Positions 38,088-47,360 of a stretch of 64,000 nucleotides of DNA are shown in pieces. The position numbers and the translations under genes were made by a program. The notes under the pieces were generated by a model. It saw nothing but the letters and a program-made list of their open reading frames with translations, did no database searches and had not been told where the DNA came from. The first letter of the stretch is position 1; every line of letters begins with the position of its first letter. The DNA comes from Ideonella sp. (GTDB lineage Bacteria; Pseudomonadota; Gammaproteobacteria; Burkholderiales; Burkholderiaceae_C): assembly GCF_016702655.1 (NCBI RefSeq), contig NZ_JADJDO010000006.1, positions 1-64,000 on the forward strand, written 5' to 3'.

Positions 38088-39173
38088 AGCCGAGACCCGT
38101 ACCGGAATGCGGCGCCGCCCGAGCGGCGGCGCAAAGCTGCCGAAGCGGCCCGCGACGTGCGCCCCGCAATGCGGGCAGGCCCCCGACTCGTCGCTGGCTG
38201 CGTCGATCTCGTAGCGCAGGATCTGGTGCCAATCGCGCTCGATCAGCGGCTGCGCGCAACCGGGGCACTGGGTCGTGCCGCCCGCCACGTCGTGCACGTT
38301 GCCGGTGTAGACGTAGCGCAGACCGTTGGCGAGCGCAATCTCGCGCGCGCGGCGCAGCGTTGCCGGCGGCGTGGCGGCGACGCCGGTCATCTTGTAGTCG
38401 GGGTGGAAGGCGGTGAAGTGCAGCGGAACCTCGGTGCCGAGGCGGTCGGCGATCCAGCGCGTCATCGCATCGATCTCGGCCGCGCTGTCGTTCAGGCCCG
38501 GGATCAGCAGCGTCGTGAGTTCGAGCCAGCAACTCGACTCGCGGGCGACATGCTCGAGTGTCTCGAGCACCGGCGCGAGGTGGGCGCCGGTCTGCTGGAA
38601 ATAGAACGCCTCGGTGAAGCCCTTCAGGTCGATGTTGGCCGCGTCCATCTTCGCGAAGAACTCGGCGCGCGGCTCGGCATGGATGTAGCCTGCCGTCACC
38701 GCGACCGTCTGCACCCCGCGCGCGTGGCAGGCGTCGGCGGTCGCCAGCGCGTACTCGGCAAAGATGACCGGATCGTTGTAGGTGAAGGCCACGCTCTTGC
38801 AGCCCGTCTCCAGCGCCACCTCGGCGATGCGCTCGGGCGACGCGGCGTCCATCAGTCGGTCCATCTCGCGGCTCTTGGAGATGTCCCAGTTCTGGCAGAA
38901 CTTGCACGCCAGGTTGCAGCCCGCGGTGCCGAACGAGAACACGCTGCTGCCGGGGTGGAAGTGGTTGAGCGGCTTCTTCTCGATCGGGTCGACGCAAAAG
39001 CCCGAACTGCGACCGAAAGTCGTGAGCACCAACTGGTCGCCTTCGCGGGCGCGCACGAAACACAGCCCGCGCTGGCCTTCGTGCAGGCGGCAGTCGCGCG
39101 GGCACAGGTCGCACTGCAGGCGGCTGTCGTCGAGGCGGTGCCACCAGCGCGCTGGTTGGCTGGTCGTCGTCAT
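38085..39173 (-). CDS. amrS: AmmeMemoRadiSam system radical SAM enzyme
   Basis: 362 residues. Three N-terminal cysteines (C21, C24, C28 in LQCDLCPRDCRL) and a fourth in LCFVR precede the radical SAM motif CNLACKFCQNW (C86, C90, C93). A C-terminal zinc-ribbon has CPGC and CPHCGAH. The family resembles pyruvate-formate-lyase activases (SFGTAGCNLACKFCQNWDIS), but its substrate is unknown. The ATG overlaps the stop of the MEMO-AMMECR1 gene (ATGA), so the two are translationally coupled, which is the diagnostic context of this system. Confidence 0.93.
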   Translation of the reverse strand: MTTTSQPARWWHRLDDSRLQCDLCPRDCRLHEGQRGLCFVRAREGDQLVLTTFGRSSGFCVDPIEKKPLNHFHPGSSVFSFGTAGCNLACKFCQNWDISKSREMDRLMDAASPERIAEVALETGCKSVAFTYNDPVIFAEYALATADACHARGVQTVAVTAGYIHAEPRAEFFAKMDAANIDLKGFTEAFYFQQTGAHLAPVLETLEHVARESSCWLELTTLLIPGLNDSAAEIDAMTRWIADRLGTEVPLHFTAFHPDYKMTGVAATPPATLRRAREIALANGLRYVYTGNVHDVAGGTTQCPGCAQPLIERDWHQILRYEIDAASDESGACPHCGAHVAGRFGSFAPPLGRRRIPVRVSA

Positions 39174-40564
39174 GACATGCGCCTCGCCTGCGCGAACTTG
39201 CGCACCCGGTAGCGCGACAGGCGCAAGTCGTCGGCCCAGAAGTCCGCCGCGAGCCCGGCCTTGCGCTTGAGCGCGGCGAGGAACTCGCGCGGCTGCGGCA
39301 ACTGCTCCCAGACCTGCGGCAGGAAGGTCGCGCGCCGGCCGCGCCATTCGAGGATCACGCCGTCGACGCCCGGTCTCAGCGCGCTGTGCGCTTCGGCCTC
39401 GCTGGCGCTGCCCAGCGGCTGCGCCGGCTCGAGCAGCGAGACCTCGATCTCGAGCTCGGCGAACTCGTGCAATTCGAGCGGCTCGAAGCGCGGGTCGCGA
39501 AACGCCGCCGCGAGCGCGTGCAGGCGCACGTCGTCGGCGAGCGGTCGCTCGGCCGAGAGGGTGCCGATGCAGCCGCGCAACGCGCTGCGGCGGTGCAGCG
39601 TGACGAAGGTGGCGCCGGGCGCGGCGAGCGCCGGATGCGCGGGCTCGGCCGCACTCGGCGCGAGGCCGAGCTCGCGTGCGATTGCGTTGTGCGCACGGCC
39701 GAGCAGCGCGGCGCCGAGCGTCGCGTCGTGCGCCTCGTCGCCGGGCCCGGCCTTGCGTGCGCCATCCTGCGGCGCGTCGAAGGCGACCGCGCAGTAGCCG
39801 ACCACGCGCGCGCGGTCGCCCGCGGTGTCGCCCGAGTTGCGCAGGTCGAGCAGGCGTGGCGCGAGACCGTGCGCGCGTGCGGCGAGCAGCGCGCCGGCGA
39901 GCGGCGTCGCGCCACAGGCCTGGTGGTGGCGGAGCTTGGGCTCAAGGTCCATGATCGCATCGACGGTGGCGCGGTCGGCGGCGCGCGCCTGCGCGTACGG
40001 CAGATAGTGCGAGAGGTCGGTGCTGATGACGACGAGCGTCTCGTCGCCGCCCCAGGCCAGTTCGATGACCTGCGCGACCTCTTCGGCGCTCGCGTCGCCG
40101 ACTGCGATCGGCACCAGCGTGAAGGCGCCGAGCATGTGCTGCAGGAAGGGCAGTTGTACCTCGAGCGAGTGCTCGAGCGCATGCGCGTCATCGTCGCGCA
40201 CCACCTGCGGCAGCTGCCCGAGGCGCGCCAGCAACTCGGCGTCGAGCACGACGCGGCCGAGCGGCGTCTCGAAGGCATCGACCGTCGGCAGCGCGAGGCC
40301 ACGCACCGCAACGCGGTGCGCAGGCCCGAGCAGCACGACGCGCCGGATGCGGCCGCGCCAGGGCGCGAGCAGCGCATAGGCGTGCGCCGCCACCGGGCCG
40401 GAGTAGACATACCCGGCATGCGGCACGACGAGCATCTTGGGCGCGCGCGCGGCGTCGGTGCGCGCGACCGCGCCGAGCAGGCGGTCGAGCTCGCGCGCGA
40501 GCGCGGGCGCAGCGGCCGGATAGAACATGCCCGCCACGGCGGCGGGGCGGATGGCGGTTGACAC
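39170..40564 (-). CDS. amrB: MEMO1-like and AMMECR1 domains fused in one protein (AmmeMemoRadiSam A+B)
   Basis: 464 residues. The MEMO domain, residues 1-270, resembles class III extradiol dioxygenases (AGMFYPAAAPALARELDRLL, VVPHAGYVYSGPVAAHAY with H49, HSLEVQLPFLQ, STDLSHYLPY, ACGATPLAGAL). The AMMECR1 domain, about 290-464, has FVTLHRRSALRGCIG, FRDPRFEPLELHE and VDGVILEWRGRRATFLP. Eukaryotic MEMO1 binds copper and iron; AMMECR1's function is unknown. The start is a GTG at 40564, nine bases after GGGAGG. Confidence 0.92.
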   Translation of the reverse strand: MSTAIRPAAVAGMFYPAAAPALARELDRLLGAVARTDAARAPKMLVVPHAGYVYSGPVAAHAYALLAPWRGRIRRVVLLGPAHRVAVRGLALPTVDAFETPLGRVVLDAELLARLGQLPQVVRDDDAHALEHSLEVQLPFLQHMLGAFTLVPIAVGDASAEEVAQVIELAWGGDETLVVISTDLSHYLPYAQARAADRATVDAIMDLEPKLRHHQACGATPLAGALLAARAHGLAPRLLDLRNSGDTAGDRARVVGYCAVAFDAPQDGARKAGPGDEAHDATLGAALLGRAHNAIARELGLAPSAAEPAHPALAAPGATFVTLHRRSALRGCIGTLSAERPLADDVRLHALAAAFRDPRFEPLELHEFAELEIEVSLLEPAQPLGSASEAEAHSALRPGVDGVILEWRGRRATFLPQVWEQLPQPREFLAALKRKAGLAADFWADDLRLSRYRVRKFAQARRMS

Positions 40565-40722
40565 GGGTAGATCCCTCCCATGGGTCACGTGAGAGCGTGC
40601 GCGCAAAGATCAAGGCCTGCAAGCGCGGCGTGGACAGGTCGTGCAGCGGCTTGAGCGCGGTCAATGGGGGCAAGGTCGGCAGGGCCAGAATCGGCGCGTC
40701 CCAGTGCCTCGAAAGGCGTCCC

Positions 40723-41991
40723 GTGAGCCTGCCTGCACCGCCGCCGCCCGCGGCACCCGAAACCGGCCTGTTGCCCGGCCCGACGGCGCTGCTGGCGCGC
40801 ATGCTCGAGCGCATCGTCGCCGGAACCGAGGTCTCGATGCGGGCCGAGTTTGCCGACGGCAGCGTCGTGCTGCAGGGCGCGCAGCCGCCGACGTTCACGC
40901 TGCGCTTTCACTCGGCGCGGGCCGAGCGGCGCGTGCTCGCGCTGGGCTATGTCGGCCTGCTCGAGGCCTACTTCGACGCCAGCCTGGACATCGACGGCGA
41001 CCTTGCCGCGGCCTTTCGCGCCGGCTTCGCGAGCGGCCTGGACCTCGCGGTGAACCCCTTCGTCGCGCTGCGCAACAAGCGCCACGAGTGGCGCTTCTCG
41101 AACGCGTCGATCGCGCAGGCCAAGGCGAATGCGCGCTTCCACTACGGGCTCGGCCAGGCGTTCTACCGCCCCTGGCTCGACGCGCCGGCGATGAACTACA
41201 CCTGCGCCTACTGGAAGGAGGGCACGCAGACGCTCGAAGAGGCGCAGCGCAACAAGATGGACCATGTCTGCCGCAAGGTGCGGCTGCAGGCCGGCGACAC
41301 GTTCGTCGATGTCGGATCGGGCTGGGGCGGATTGCTGCTGCATGCCTGGGAGCATTACGGCGCCGTCGGCACCGGCATCAACACGACGACCGAGCAGGTT
41401 GCCGAGTCGCGCGCCGAGATCGCGCGCCGCGGCCTGGCCGACAGGCTCGAGGTCGTCGAGTGCGACTTCCGCGAGATCCCCGGTCAGTACGACAAGCTGC
41501 TCTCGATCGGCACACTCGAGCATGCCGGCCGCGACCAGTTGCCCGACGTGGTGCGCGCGCACGCCGCGGCGCTCAAGCCCGGCGGGCTCGGGGTGATCCA
41601 CTTCATCGGCCACGTCGACAGCCGCGACACCGAGTTCTACATCCGCGAGTACATCTTCCCCGGCGGCTGGATCCCGAGCCTCGCCGAGGCCATCGCCTGC
41701 ATGGAGCGCAATGGCCTGGAGGTGGTGGACGTCGAGAACCTGCGCCGCCACTACGCGCTGACGCTCGACGCCTGGGCCGAGCGCTTCGACCGGCGCTGGG
41801 GCGAGATCCACGCGCTCGACCCGCAGCGCTTCGACGAGCGCGTGCGCCGTACCTGGCGCACCTACCTGTGGTCGTGCGCCGAGCTCTTCCGCGCCAGCCG
41901 GCCGCAGATCGGGCTGTTCCAGGTGACGGTCAGCAAGGGCAACGTGGGCGGCAACTATCCGATGTCGCGCGCCTTCCTGTACGACCGATGA
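40723..41991 (+). CDS. CFA-synthase-like SAM-dependent fatty-acyl methyltransferase
   Basis: 422 residues from a GTG at 40723 after GAAAGG. The N-terminal domain is CFA/SCP2-like (LRFHSARAERRVLALGYVGL). The catalytic domain has FVDVGSGWGGLLLHAWEHYG, LEVVECDFREIP and SIGTLEHAG, then HVDSRDTEFYIREYIFPGGW. These are cyclopropane-fatty-acid synthase family features. The ATG of a FAD-linked oxidoreductase overlaps its stop. In other bacteria this exact pairing (BfaB/TmsB with BfaA/TmsA) makes 10-methyl branched fatty acids, so methylation of an unsaturated acyl chain is more likely here than ring closure. Confidence 0.85.
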   Translation: MSLPAPPPPAAPETGLLPGPTALLARMLERIVAGTEVSMRAEFADGSVVLQGAQPPTFTLRFHSARAERRVLALGYVGLLEAYFDASLDIDGDLAAAFRAGFASGLDLAVNPFVALRNKRHEWRFSNASIAQAKANARFHYGLGQAFYRPWLDAPAMNYTCAYWKEGTQTLEEAQRNKMDHVCRKVRLQAGDTFVDVGSGWGGLLLHAWEHYGAVGTGINTTTEQVAESRAEIARRGLADRLEVVECDFREIPGQYDKLLSIGTLEHAGRDQLPDVVRAHAAALKPGGLGVIHFIGHVDSRDTEFYIREYIFPGGWIPSLAEAIACMERNGLEVVDVENLRRHYALTLDAWAERFDRRWGEIHALDPQRFDERVRRTWRTYLWSCAELFRASRPQIGLFQVTVSKGNVGGNYPMSRAFLYDR

Positions 41992-43343
41992 CCATCGCCG
42001 AGCACGCGCGCAAGATGGACGCGCTGCGTGCAGCGCTGGCGCAGCCGGGCGTCGACGGCGGCAAGGCTGCGTTCGGGCTTGCCAAGCCGACCTCCAACCT
42101 GTTTCGCGACGTCGCGCGCGAGCCGGCACCGCGCATCGGGCTGCATCACTTCAACCAGGTCATCGAGGTCGACCCGGCCGCAGGCACGGTCACCGCCGAG
42201 GGCATGACGACCTACGCCGACCTCGTCGATGCGACGCTCGCGCGCGGCACCATGCCCTGCGTCGTTCCGCAGCTCAAGTCGATCACGATCGGCGGCGCGC
42301 TGGCCGGCGTGGGCATCGAGGCGACATCGTTCCGCCATGGCCTGGTGCATGAGACGGTGACCGCCTTCGACGTGCTGACCGGCGACGGGCGCATCCTGCA
42401 CTGCACGCCCGACAACGCGCAGCGCGCGCTGTTCCACGGCTTCGCGAACTCGTACGGAACGCTCGGCTACGCGCTGGCCGTGACCGCACGCACGCAGCCG
42501 GTGCGGCCCTTCGTCGCGATCGAGCATCGGCGCTACGCCCAGGCCGCGCGCTGCCTTGCGGATGTCGAGGATCTCGTCGAAGGTGGTGACATCGATTTTC
42601 TCGACGGTGTCGCGTTCGCCCCCGACGACCTCGTGCTGACGCTGGGCCGCTTCGTCGACGCTGCACCGTACGCGAGCGACTACGGCTTCGAGCACATCTA
42701 CTGGCGCTCGCTGCGCGCGCGCGAGCGCGACTTTCTCGCCACGCGCGACTTCCTGTGGCGTTGGGACACCGACTGGTTCTGGTGCTCGCGGCAGTTTGGC
42801 GCCCAGCACGCCTTGGTGCGCAGGTTGCTCGGGCGCAAGCGGCTGAACTCGGTGACCTACCAGCGCGCGATGCGCTGGAACAGCCGCTGGGGCTTCACGC
42901 GGACCTTGAATCGCCTGCGCGGCGTGCACGCCGAGTCGGTGATCCAGGACGTGGACATCCCGCTCGAGCATGGCGCTGGCTTCCTAGATTTTCTGGCGCG
43001 CGAGATCGGTATCTGGCCGGTGTGGCTGTGCCCGCTGCGCGCGCGCGACCCGGCGGCCCGCTTCACGCTCTACCCGCTGCAGCCGCAGACGACCTACCTG
43101 AACTTCGGCTTCTGGGACGTGGTGTCCGAACGCACGCCGCGCCCGCCGGGCTTCCACAACCGCAAGATCGAACTCGAGGTCGCGCGGCTCGGCGGGTTGA
43201 AGTCGCTCTACTCGGACTCGTACTACAGCGAGGCAGAGTTCTGGGCCCTGCACGACCGCGCTGCCTACGCGCAGCTCAAGCGCGCCGTCGACCCGGCAGA
43301 CGCGCTCGGCGACCTGTATGCGAAGTGCGTGCGCCATCGTTGA
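41988..43343 (+). CDS. FAD-linked oxidoreductase paired with the acyl methyltransferase
   Basis: 451 residues of the DHCR24/FAD-oxidase type. The PP-loop domain contains GMTTYADLVDATLARG, MPCVVPQLKSITIGGAL and GIEATSFRHGLVHETV, followed by NSYGTLGYALAV. The C-terminal half has SVIQDVDIPLEHGAGFLDFL and SYYSEAEFWALHDRAAY. TmsA/BfaA proteins of this type reduce the methylene intermediate made by the methyltransferase. In furan fatty acid synthesis a related oxidoreductase acts instead as a desaturase. Coupled translation with the upstream gene (ATGA) supports a joint pathway on membrane lipids. Confidence 0.85.
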   Translation: MTIAEHARKMDALRAALAQPGVDGGKAAFGLAKPTSNLFRDVAREPAPRIGLHHFNQVIEVDPAAGTVTAEGMTTYADLVDATLARGTMPCVVPQLKSITIGGALAGVGIEATSFRHGLVHETVTAFDVLTGDGRILHCTPDNAQRALFHGFANSYGTLGYALAVTARTQPVRPFVAIEHRRYAQAARCLADVEDLVEGGDIDFLDGVAFAPDDLVLTLGRFVDAAPYASDYGFEHIYWRSLRARERDFLATRDFLWRWDTDWFWCSRQFGAQHALVRRLLGRKRLNSVTYQRAMRWNSRWGFTRTLNRLRGVHAESVIQDVDIPLEHGAGFLDFLAREIGIWPVWLCPLRARDPAARFTLYPLQPQTTYLNFGFWDVVSERTPRPPGFHNRKIELEVARLGGLKSLYSDSYYSEAEFWALHDRAAYAQLKRAVDPADALGDLYAKCVRHR

Positions 43344-43440
43344 GCAGGCTCAATCGGCCGGGCCGGGATCGGCGCAGCATTTTCGGTGCGGGGCGCCACG
43401 CGCCTGCGCCGATCGATCAACCCATTCAAGGAGCCAATCC

Positions 43441-43866
43441 ATGAACGAATTGCGTGTCAACGACTTGCTGGCGATGGAGCCGTTCGACGACATGTTCCGG
43501 GGCTTCATGCGGCCCTGGCGTGCCGACCTCGCGCAGCGCGCGCCGCAGATCAAGCTCGACCTCTCCGAGACCGATGCCGACTACACCGTCAAGGCCGAGA
43601 TCCCGGGCGTGAAGAAGGAAGACATCGACGTCCGGATCGAGGGCAACCAGATCACGATCGGCGCCGAGCTCAAGAAGGAGAGCGAAGAGAAGAAGGACGG
43701 CCGGGTGTTGCGCTCGGAACGCCAGTACGGCTACGCGAGCCGCACCTTCACGCTCGCCTCGGCAGTCGATGAAGCGAAGTCGTCGGCGAAGTACCAGGAC
43801 GGCGTGCTCGAACTGAAGCTGCCCAAGACGACGACCACCGCGTCCAAGCGCCTGCCGATCGCGTAG
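43441..43866 (+). CDS. Small heat-shock protein (Hsp20/alpha-crystallin)
   Basis: 141 residues. A short N-terminal arm (NDLLAMEPFDDMFRGFMRPW) precedes the alpha-crystallin domain from about residue 38 (IKLDLSETDADYTVKAEIPG, VKKEDIDVRIEGNQITIGAE) to SSAKYQDGVLELKLPK. The usual C-terminal I-x-I is represented by LPIA. It is an ATP-independent holdase. AAGGAG lies a few bases before the ATG. It opens the stress-gene stretch that continues to about 54 kb. Confidence 0.94.
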   Translation: MNELRVNDLLAMEPFDDMFRGFMRPWRADLAQRAPQIKLDLSETDADYTVKAEIPGVKKEDIDVRIEGNQITIGAELKKESEEKKDGRVLRSERQYGYASRTFTLASAVDEAKSSAKYQDGVLELKLPKTTTTASKRLPIA

Positions 43867-43897
43867 CCGGCAGCGCGGCGACGCGGCGGCGGCGCGT

Positions 43898-45642
43898 TCA
43901 CATCGAGATCGAGCCCTCGCGAAAAGCCGTCTTCTCGAGCCAGACGTTGACCAGCACCGGCCGGCCTGCGGCCGCGATCTCGCGCGCCCGCGCCAGGCCG
44001 GCGGCGACCTCGGCGTCGCTGCGAATCTCGATCCCGTCGGCGCCGAAGCCGCGCGCCACCTCGTGGTACGCCGTGCGCGCGAGTTCGGTTCCCACTGCGT
44101 CGCCGAACATCTTGACCTGCTCGCGCGCGATCTGCGTCCAGCCGGCGTCGTTGCCGACGACGGCGATGACCGGGATGCGGTGGCGCACGAAGCTGTCGAA
44201 CTCGGCCAGTCCGTAGCCTGAAGCGCCGTCGCCCCAGACCAGCCACAACTCGGCGCCCGGCCGCGCCGCCGCTGCGCCGAGCACGAAGCCCGCGCCGACG
44301 CCGAGCGTGCCGAAGGCGCCCGGGTCGAGCCAGGTCAGCGGCGCGCGCGGGTGCAGGATGTAAGACGCCGTCGCGACAAAGTCGCCGCCGTCGGCGACGA
44401 AGATCGCGCTTTCGCCCGCCGCCGCCTCGAGCGCGCGGAAGAAGGCCACCGGGTTGACGTGCGTGCCGCTCGCCGCGGCCTGGGCGTCGATCTCGGCCTC
44501 GCGCTTCGCGTCGCGCGCGGCGAGCGTTTCGATCCATGGCGCGCGCCGCGGGCACGATCGCCCGCCGCGGCAGCCAGGGCAACGATGAAGCGCCCAGCGT
44601 CGCCGATCGCCTCGATGCTGGCGCGCCGGTTCAGCCGCGCATCGCGGCTGCTGCGATTCGCGGCGACGAGCGTCGCCGAGCGGCGCACATGCTTGCCGTA
44701 GTCGAGGCGGAAGTCGCACGGCACGCCGGCGAGCAGCACGCAGTCGGCCTCGCGCAGCGCTTCGCGGCGCGCGTGGCGCATCTGCAGGCGCGCGTCGCGG
44801 CCGAGCAGGCCGCGCGCCATGCCCGACAGGTAGACCGGAACACCCAGGCGTTCAACCGCCGCGGCCAGCTCGTGCGCCGACGGCGCGTCGACGACGGCCT
44901 GGCTGCCGATCACGATCAGCGGACGCTCGGCGCGCGCGAAGGACTCGGCGGCGCTGGCGACAGCGGCAGCGCGCGCCGCCGGCACGGCGACCGCACGGGG
45001 CTGCGGGTCGTAAGGCGCGCCGCTGCCGGCGAACATGCGCTCGGCGTGGCGGTTCAAGTACCAGCGCAGCGCGCGGTCGGCGATCGCCTGGCCCTTACCG
45101 GCCGCGTCGGCATACCAGCCTCGGATCAACGCCTCATCGTAGAGCAGGTCCACCGGGCACTCGACGAAGGCCGGCCCGGGGACGCCGTCGCGCGCGGCGG
45201 CGAGCGCTTCCTCGACCGCCGGGCCGAGGTCGGCGACGCGCTTGACCTGGCGCATGAACTTGACATGCGGCTCGACCAACGGGCGCTGCGCGATGTCCTG
45301 CAGCGCGCCGCGGCCTTGGAGCGCGGTCGGCGCCGCGCCGCCGAGCAGCAGCAGCGGCGACTGCGCGAGCTGCGCGTTCTTGAGCGCCGTGAGCGTGTTC
45401 GTCAGCCCGGGCCCGGCTGTCACCGCGGCGACGCCGGTCATCCCGGTCAGGCGCGCATGCGCATCGGCGGCGAAAACGGCCGTCGCCTCGTCGCGCGTGT
45501 CGACGATCGCGATGCCGCGCGCCTTGGCGGCAACGAGGATCGGCGAGATATGCCCGCCGCAGAGCGTGAAGATCGTGCGCACACCGTTCGCGGCGAGCGC
45601 CGCCGCGACGCGTTCGCCACCGTGGGCGGGGGGAGGGTTCAT
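43898..45642 (-). pseudogene. ILVBL-like thiamine-diphosphate enzyme (acetolactate synthase-like), one frameshift
   Basis: The ATG at 45642 gives the Pyr domain (GVRTIFTLCGGHISPILVAA, DTRDEATAVFAADAHARLTG with the catalytic Glu, VTAGPGLTNTLTALKNAQLA). The frame breaks at about 44555, in GC-repetitive sequence. The PP domain continues in the next frame with GDFVATASYILHPRAPLTWL, the ThDP motif GDGASGYGLAEFDSF, and VVGNDAGWTQIAREQVKMFG, ending at 43898. These C-terminal motifs are closest to ILVBL/2-hydroxyacyl-CoA lyase-type enzymes rather than true IlvB. With one base corrected the protein has about 580 residues, so either a recent mutation or a sequencing error is likely. Confidence 0.85.
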
Positions 45643-45744
45643 CGTCGAGAGTCCTGTTGCAGGCCGGCAGGCAGGCGATTGTGCCGCTGCGCCGGACGCG
45701 CCTATGCTTGGCGGCACGATGGCTGCTCGCGACTGGATGCCCCG

Positions 45745-46389
45745 ATGAAGCCGCCCGATCGCCGCGCCGCGCTGGCGCAGTACCGCGCGCGTGCTGCCGT
45801 CTACGACCTCGAGCTCGCGCTGTTCGAGCCGATCCGGCGCCAGGCGATTGCGCGACTGGCGCTGCAGCCGGGCCAGACCGTGCTCGACATCGGCTGCGGC
45901 ACGGGCCTGAGCCTGCCGCTGCTGGAGGCGGGCGTCGGGCTGCAAGGGCGCATCGTCGGTATCGAGCAGAGCCCGGAGATGCTGGCGCGAGCCCGGCAAC
46001 GCGTTCGCGCGCACGGCTGGCGCAATGTGCGGCTGGTCTGCGCGCCGGCCGAGGAGGCGTCGATCCCGGGGCGCGCCGACGCCGCGCTGCTGCACTTCAC
46101 GCACGACATCCTGCAGCGCCCCGAGGCGATCGCCAACGTGCTCGCGCACCTGCGGCCGGGGGCGCGTGTCGTCGCGTCGGGGCTGAAGTGGGCCGGGCGC
46201 TGGCGCTGGCCGGTCAACCTCTTCGTGCTGCCGGCAGCGCTGCGCTCGGTGAGCTCGCTGCAGGGCCTGGCAGCGCCGTGGGCCGGCCTCGCGCAGGCGC
46301 TGACGGCGCTCGAGCTCGACACGGTCTTGCTGGGCGCCGTGTTCGTCGCCAGCGGAAAGCTCAGGGAATCAACACCGCCGCGCCGCTGA
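45745..46389 (+). CDS. Class I SAM-dependent methyltransferase
   Basis: 214 residues from the ATG at 45745 (MKPPDRRAALAQYRARAAVY). Motif I is TVLDIGCGTGLSLPLLEAG (residues 45-63), followed by GRIVGIEQSPEMLARARQRV, ALLHFTHDILQRPEAIANVL and LRPGARVVASGLKW. It resembles UbiE-like or phosphatidylethanolamine methyltransferases in layout. A hydrophobic WPVNLFVLPAAL segment may allow membrane contact. Substrate unknown. Its end overlaps the convergent alcohol dehydrogenase gene by 29 bases. Confidence 0.82.
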   Translation: MKPPDRRAALAQYRARAAVYDLELALFEPIRRQAIARLALQPGQTVLDIGCGTGLSLPLLEAGVGLQGRIVGIEQSPEMLARARQRVRAHGWRNVRLVCAPAEEASIPGRADAALLHFTHDILQRPEAIANVLAHLRPGARVVASGLKWAGRWRWPVNLFVLPAALRSVSSLQGLAAPWAGLAQALTALELDTVLLGAVFVASGKLRESTPPRR

Positions 46390-47347
46390 AGCGCCCCGCG
46401 CGCAGGTCGGCAAGCGCTTCGTTGGCCTGCGCGAGCGGGTAGGCGACGGTGCGCGTGCGCACCGGGATGCGGGCCGCGAGCGGCAGGAACTCATCGGCAT
46501 CGGCGCGCGTCAGGTTGGCCACCGAGCGCAGCACGCGCTCGCCCCACAGCAGGCCGTAGTCGAAGGCGGGAATCGTGCTCATGTGGATGCCGCCGCAGAC
46601 GACGCAGCCGCCGCGGGCCGTGGCCGCGAGCGCCGCCGGCACGAGCGCGCCGACCGGCGCGAAGATCAGCGCCGCGTCGAGCTCGACCGGCGGCCGCGCC
46701 GACGCGGGCCCGGCCCAAACGGCGCCGAGCGCGCGTGCGAAGTCCTGCGCCGCCTCGTCGCCGTCGCGCGTGAAGGCATGGACCTCGCGGCCCTGCGCCA
46801 GCGCGACCTGCGCGACGACATGCGCCGCCGCGCCGAAGCCGTAGATCCCGAGCCGCTGCACGCCGTCGCCGGCGAGCCTGAGCGCACGGTAGCCGATCAG
46901 CCCGGCGCACAACCAGGGTGCGGCGGCCTCGGCGGTCGTGCTGTCGGGCAGCGCGAAGCAGAAGCGCTCGTCGGCGACGGCGAGTTCGGCATAGCCGCCG
47001 TCGATGTCGTAGCCGGTGAATCGCGCCGCGCCGCACAGGTTCTCGCGCCCGCTGCGGCAATAGGCGCAGGTGCCGCAGGTCCAGCCGAGCCAGGGCACGC
47101 CGACGCGTTCGCCGATCGCGAAGCGGGTCGCACCCGCGCCGAGGCCCGCGACCTCGCCGACGATCTCGTGCCCGAGCACGAGCGGCAGCTTGGGCCTGGC
47201 GAGCTCGCCGTCGGCGACATGCAGGTCGGTGCGGCAGACGCCGCAGGCGAGGACGCGGATCAGCACCTGGCCCGGACCCGGCGTCGGGTCGGGCAGTTCG
47301 GTCGCGACGAGCGGCGCGCCGGCGCGCTCGAGCAGCATCGCCTTCAT
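46361..47347 (-). CDS. Zinc-dependent alcohol dehydrogenase
   Basis: A 328-residue medium-chain dehydrogenase. Catalytic zinc ligands are in ACGVCRTDLHVADG (Cys near 36) and VLGHEIVGEV (His near 60). Structural zinc cysteines are in WTCGTCAYCRSGRENLC. The nucleotide-binding part has RLGIYGFGAAAHVVAQVALA. It belongs to the AdhA/YahK-like zinc alcohol dehydrogenase group acting on primary alcohols or aldehydes. It follows usp on the same strand but is separated from it by a 248-bp inverted-repeat element that ends 14 bases before the start codon. Confidence 0.92.
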   Translation of the reverse strand: MKAMLLERAGAPLVATELPDPTPGPGQVLIRVLACGVCRTDLHVADGELARPKLPLVLGHEIVGEVAGLGAGATRFAIGERVGVPWLGWTCGTCAYCRSGRENLCGAARFTGYDIDGGYAELAVADERFCFALPDSTTAEAAAPWLCAGLIGYRALRLAGDGVQRLGIYGFGAAAHVVAQVALAQGREVHAFTRDGDEAAQDFARALGAVWAGPASARPPVELDAALIFAPVGALVPAALAATARGGCVVCGGIHMSTIPAFDYGLLWGERVLRSVANLTRADADEFLPLAARIPVRTRTVAYPLAQANEALADLRAGRFSGAAVLIP

Positions 47348-47360
47348 GCGCGTGGCAGCG

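Noticed and set aside
40558..40722. Upstream ATG start for the acyl methyltransferase
   Set aside because: The extra 55 residues are basic and low-complexity, overlap the divergent MEMO gene start, and lack a ribosome site. The GTG at 40723 has GAAAGG at suitable distance.
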